A DNA stretch of 64,000 nucleotides from Lysinibacillus odysseyi 34hs-1 = NBRC 100172 (lineage in GTDB: Bacteria > Bacillota > Bacilli > Bacillales_A > Planococcaceae): the NCBI RefSeq assembly GCF_001591965.1, contig NZ_BCVX01000012.1:1-64000 (forward strand), read 5' to 3'. Position 1 is the first letter of the stretch. Each line of letters opens with the position of its first letter. The notes under the pieces are model-generated. The model did no database searches. It was not told the DNA's origin and worked only from the letters and a program-made list of their open reading frames with translations. The translations under genes were made by a program, and so were the position numbers. Shown here piece by piece: positions 62,594-64,000 of the stretch.

Positions 62594-62841
62594 CTTCTTT
62601 CTACACCTCCCTTTCTTTTATTATACATAGTTAAACCAATGATAGCGACGCTAAGCCCCCAGCATTCGCATTATAACTGATTAGCCTCCCCCCTGTAATA
62701 TAGTAACAATATAAGATAAGGGGATAATTTTATCAAAAAAATGACTGTTTTTAAACAGATCATTACTTCCTGTACGGAATATACCATCATTCATCCTGCG
62801 GTTTTGTTTAGTTAGAAGGAGCCGGTAACAACGAAAATAAA

Positions 62842-63230
62842 TTACCGCTGCCCCCAGCCTATTTAGAAGAAAATGGGCAGCCTACTTACATAGTAAATCT
62901 CCCGGGTTCAATTAATCATAGCCGACCGTATATTGATTTATTTTAGCTGCTATTGTTAGGTTATCTTCTTAATCATCATGAAGGGAGCCTGGTTTTACAA
63001 GCTATAGTCTCCTATACAGCAGCCCTCTATGCCGAAAACGAAGCATCGTGTACTTACAATACCAGCTGTTTACGTTATTTATGACAACAGCGGGTCTAGA
63101 AGCGACAAAAGTAATGTTTCTGACCGTTGTACTGACCTGTTATTTCATTCTCTTTTTTAGAGCATGAGAATACAGCAGGCATACGGCATTTTTCTCTTCC
63201 AAGCCGTCCTTGCTTTTCTATAGAGCAGGC
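62842..63230 (+). pseudogene. Possible decayed membrane-protein gene
   Basis: One reading frame from 62842 encodes a protein-like run (LPLPPAYLEENGQPTYIVN, then PGSINHSRPYIDLF) to a TAG at 62944-62946; past that stop the same frame continues for about 45 codons with a hydrophobic stretch (LLLLGYLLN, LVLQAIVSYTAALYA). Another hydrophobic run (VMFLTVVLTCYFILFF) follows in a different frame near 63105-63155. The pattern suggests a membrane protein disrupted by a stop and a frameshift. Family unknown; chance similarity cannot be excluded. Confidence 0.25.
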
Positions 63231-63330
63231 ATTTATAAATTAAACGAAGCATTGACAGTTTGGTTTCCTTCTACTCGGCATTATTAAAAGCAAATGCTTA
63301 TCTATTTAGAAAATAATACCCTCTCTAATA

Positions 63331-63370
63331 GAAAAAATGCCCTTCCTTTCTCAAAAGGCGGACATTTTCA
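63331..63370 (-). terminator. Terminator after radA
   Basis: AAAATGTCC and GGGCATTTT, with an inner CTTT/AAGG stem, are followed by TTCTATTAG on the minus strand, 10 nt after the radA stop. Confidence 0.7.
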
Positions 63371-63379
63371 TAGATTCTA

Positions 63380-64000
63380 TTATAAATCATTAAAGCAAGC
63401 TCTTAGGCTCTCAGCAATCGTTTCTACCCCAACGACCTGAATCCCTGGAGGGAAATCCCAGCCTCCCAAATTAGAGGACGGAATGAATGCCCGCTTGAAT
63501 CCAAGCTTTGCGGCTTCCTGAACTCTTTGCTCAATCCGGCTGACACGACGGACCTCTCCTGTCAGACCAACCTCTCCGATAAAACAATCTGTCGCACGAA
63601 CGGCCTGATCTTTAAAGCTTGAAATGATAGACGTCAAGACAGCCAAATCGATGGCTGGCTCATCTAATTTCACACCGCCTGCTACCTTGATATACGCGTC
63701 CTGTGCTTGCAGCAGCATGCCCATTCGTTTTTCAAGAACCGCCATTAAAAGCTGTACCCGATTCTGATCAACACCTGTTGCCATACGCTTAGGATAATTA
63801 AAGCTGGTTGGTGTTACGAGCGACTGGATTTCGACTAAAATAGGACGTGTCCCTTCCATAGAAGCTACGATTGTTGAACTCGGTGCCCCTTGTGAACGTT
63901 CTTGCAGGAACATTTCTGACGGATTCAGCACTTCCTTTAACCCGCCATGAAGCATCTCAAAGATCGCAATTTCATTCGTTGAGCCAAAGCGGTTTTTCTG
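63380..64000 (-). CDS. radA: DNA repair protein RadA (C-terminal part, cut by window edge)
   Basis: The last 206 codons of RadA (Sms), a RecA-like branch-migration ATPase. The reading frame is open to the window end, where the diagnostic KNRFG motif ([16 protein letters not shown]) begins the visible part. The rest is the C-terminal Lon-like domain with SGG-type core residues replaced, including [20 protein letters not shown]. The zinc finger and Walker motifs must lie outside. It is not followed by disA as in B. subtilis. Confidence 0.96.
   Translation of the reverse strand, partial: QKNRFGSTNEIAIFEMLHGGLKEVLNPSEMFLQERSQGAPSSTIVASMEGTRPILVEIQSLVTPTSFNYPKRMATGVDQNRVQLLMAVLEKRMGMLLQAQDAYIKVAGGVKLDEPAIDLAVLTSIISSFKDQAVRATDCFIGEVGLTGEVRRVSRIEQRVQEAAKLGFKRAFIPSSNLGGWDFPPGIQVVGVETIAESLRACFNDL

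Larger units (their letters stand above)
62594..63379. other. Gene-poor gap between radA and yacL; disA locus empty
   Basis: No intact gene is seen in these 786 bp. B. subtilis has disA (about 1.1 kb) here. The strand opposite to the neighbours shows broken coding-like stretches (see pseudogene entry), and the radA terminator is at the right end. The yacL promoter is presumably at the left end, not placed. Confidence 0.6.

Overview
The window looks like a chromosomal segment of a low-GC, endospore-forming member of the Bacillales. The protein sequences and gene content fit the Planococcaceae/Caryophanaceae side (Solibacillus/Lysinibacillus-like) better than Bacillus proper, but this placement is an inference from gene order and sequence feel, not from a search. 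Evidence for a spore former is the presence of gerD, cwlD, kbaA and sigH. Almost every gene is on the minus strand, so transcription runs from right to left.

Read in the direction of transcription: radA (3' part only, cut by the window edge), a gene-poor 0.8 kb gap where disA would sit in Bacillus subtilis, the PIN-TRAM gene yacL, ispD, ispF, gltX, a cysteine T-box riboswitch, cysS, mrnC, rlmB, rae1 and sigH. Then rpmGB-secE-nusG, rplK-rplA, the L10 leader with rplJ-rplL, an rsmC-type methyltransferase, rpoB and rpoC (separated by two terminator-like hairpins), and the str operon (L7Ae-type gene, rpsL, rpsG, fusA, tuf).

Between tuf and the S10 operon sits a roughly 6 kb accessory block (about 30935-36895): a Bce-type two-component system with its ABC transporter, which is an antimicrobial-peptide sensing and resistance module, followed by a YuiF-like Na+/H+ antiporter-family gene. 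The S10-spc-alpha ribosomal superoperon follows in canonical order from rpsJ to rplQ, except that map is missing between adk and infA. After it come the ECF vitamin/metal transporter core ecfA1-ecfA2-ecfT, truA and rplM-rpsI.

The left 11.5 kb is more variable. It holds an SDR oxidoreductase gene on the plus strand, a two-lipoprotein operon (one with tandem YdhK/DUF1541 domains), a heterodimeric ABC multidrug-type exporter preceded by a small basic protein and a perfect inverted-repeat operator, then the sporulation/germination cluster cwlD, salA, gerD, kbaA and a membrane-anchored protein that may be a catalytically dead NodB-fold relative. A strong minus-strand promoter at the left edge points out of the window, where B. 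subtilis has an rRNA operon.

No complete undescribed defence or mobile system was found. The most interesting points are the Bce module inserted at the str/S10 junction with its compound operator, the asymmetric ABC exporter operon with its operator and conserved-looking small protein, the terminator-like hairpins inside rpoB-rpoC and secE-nusG, and the missing genes (map, cysE, disA) at otherwise conserved loci.
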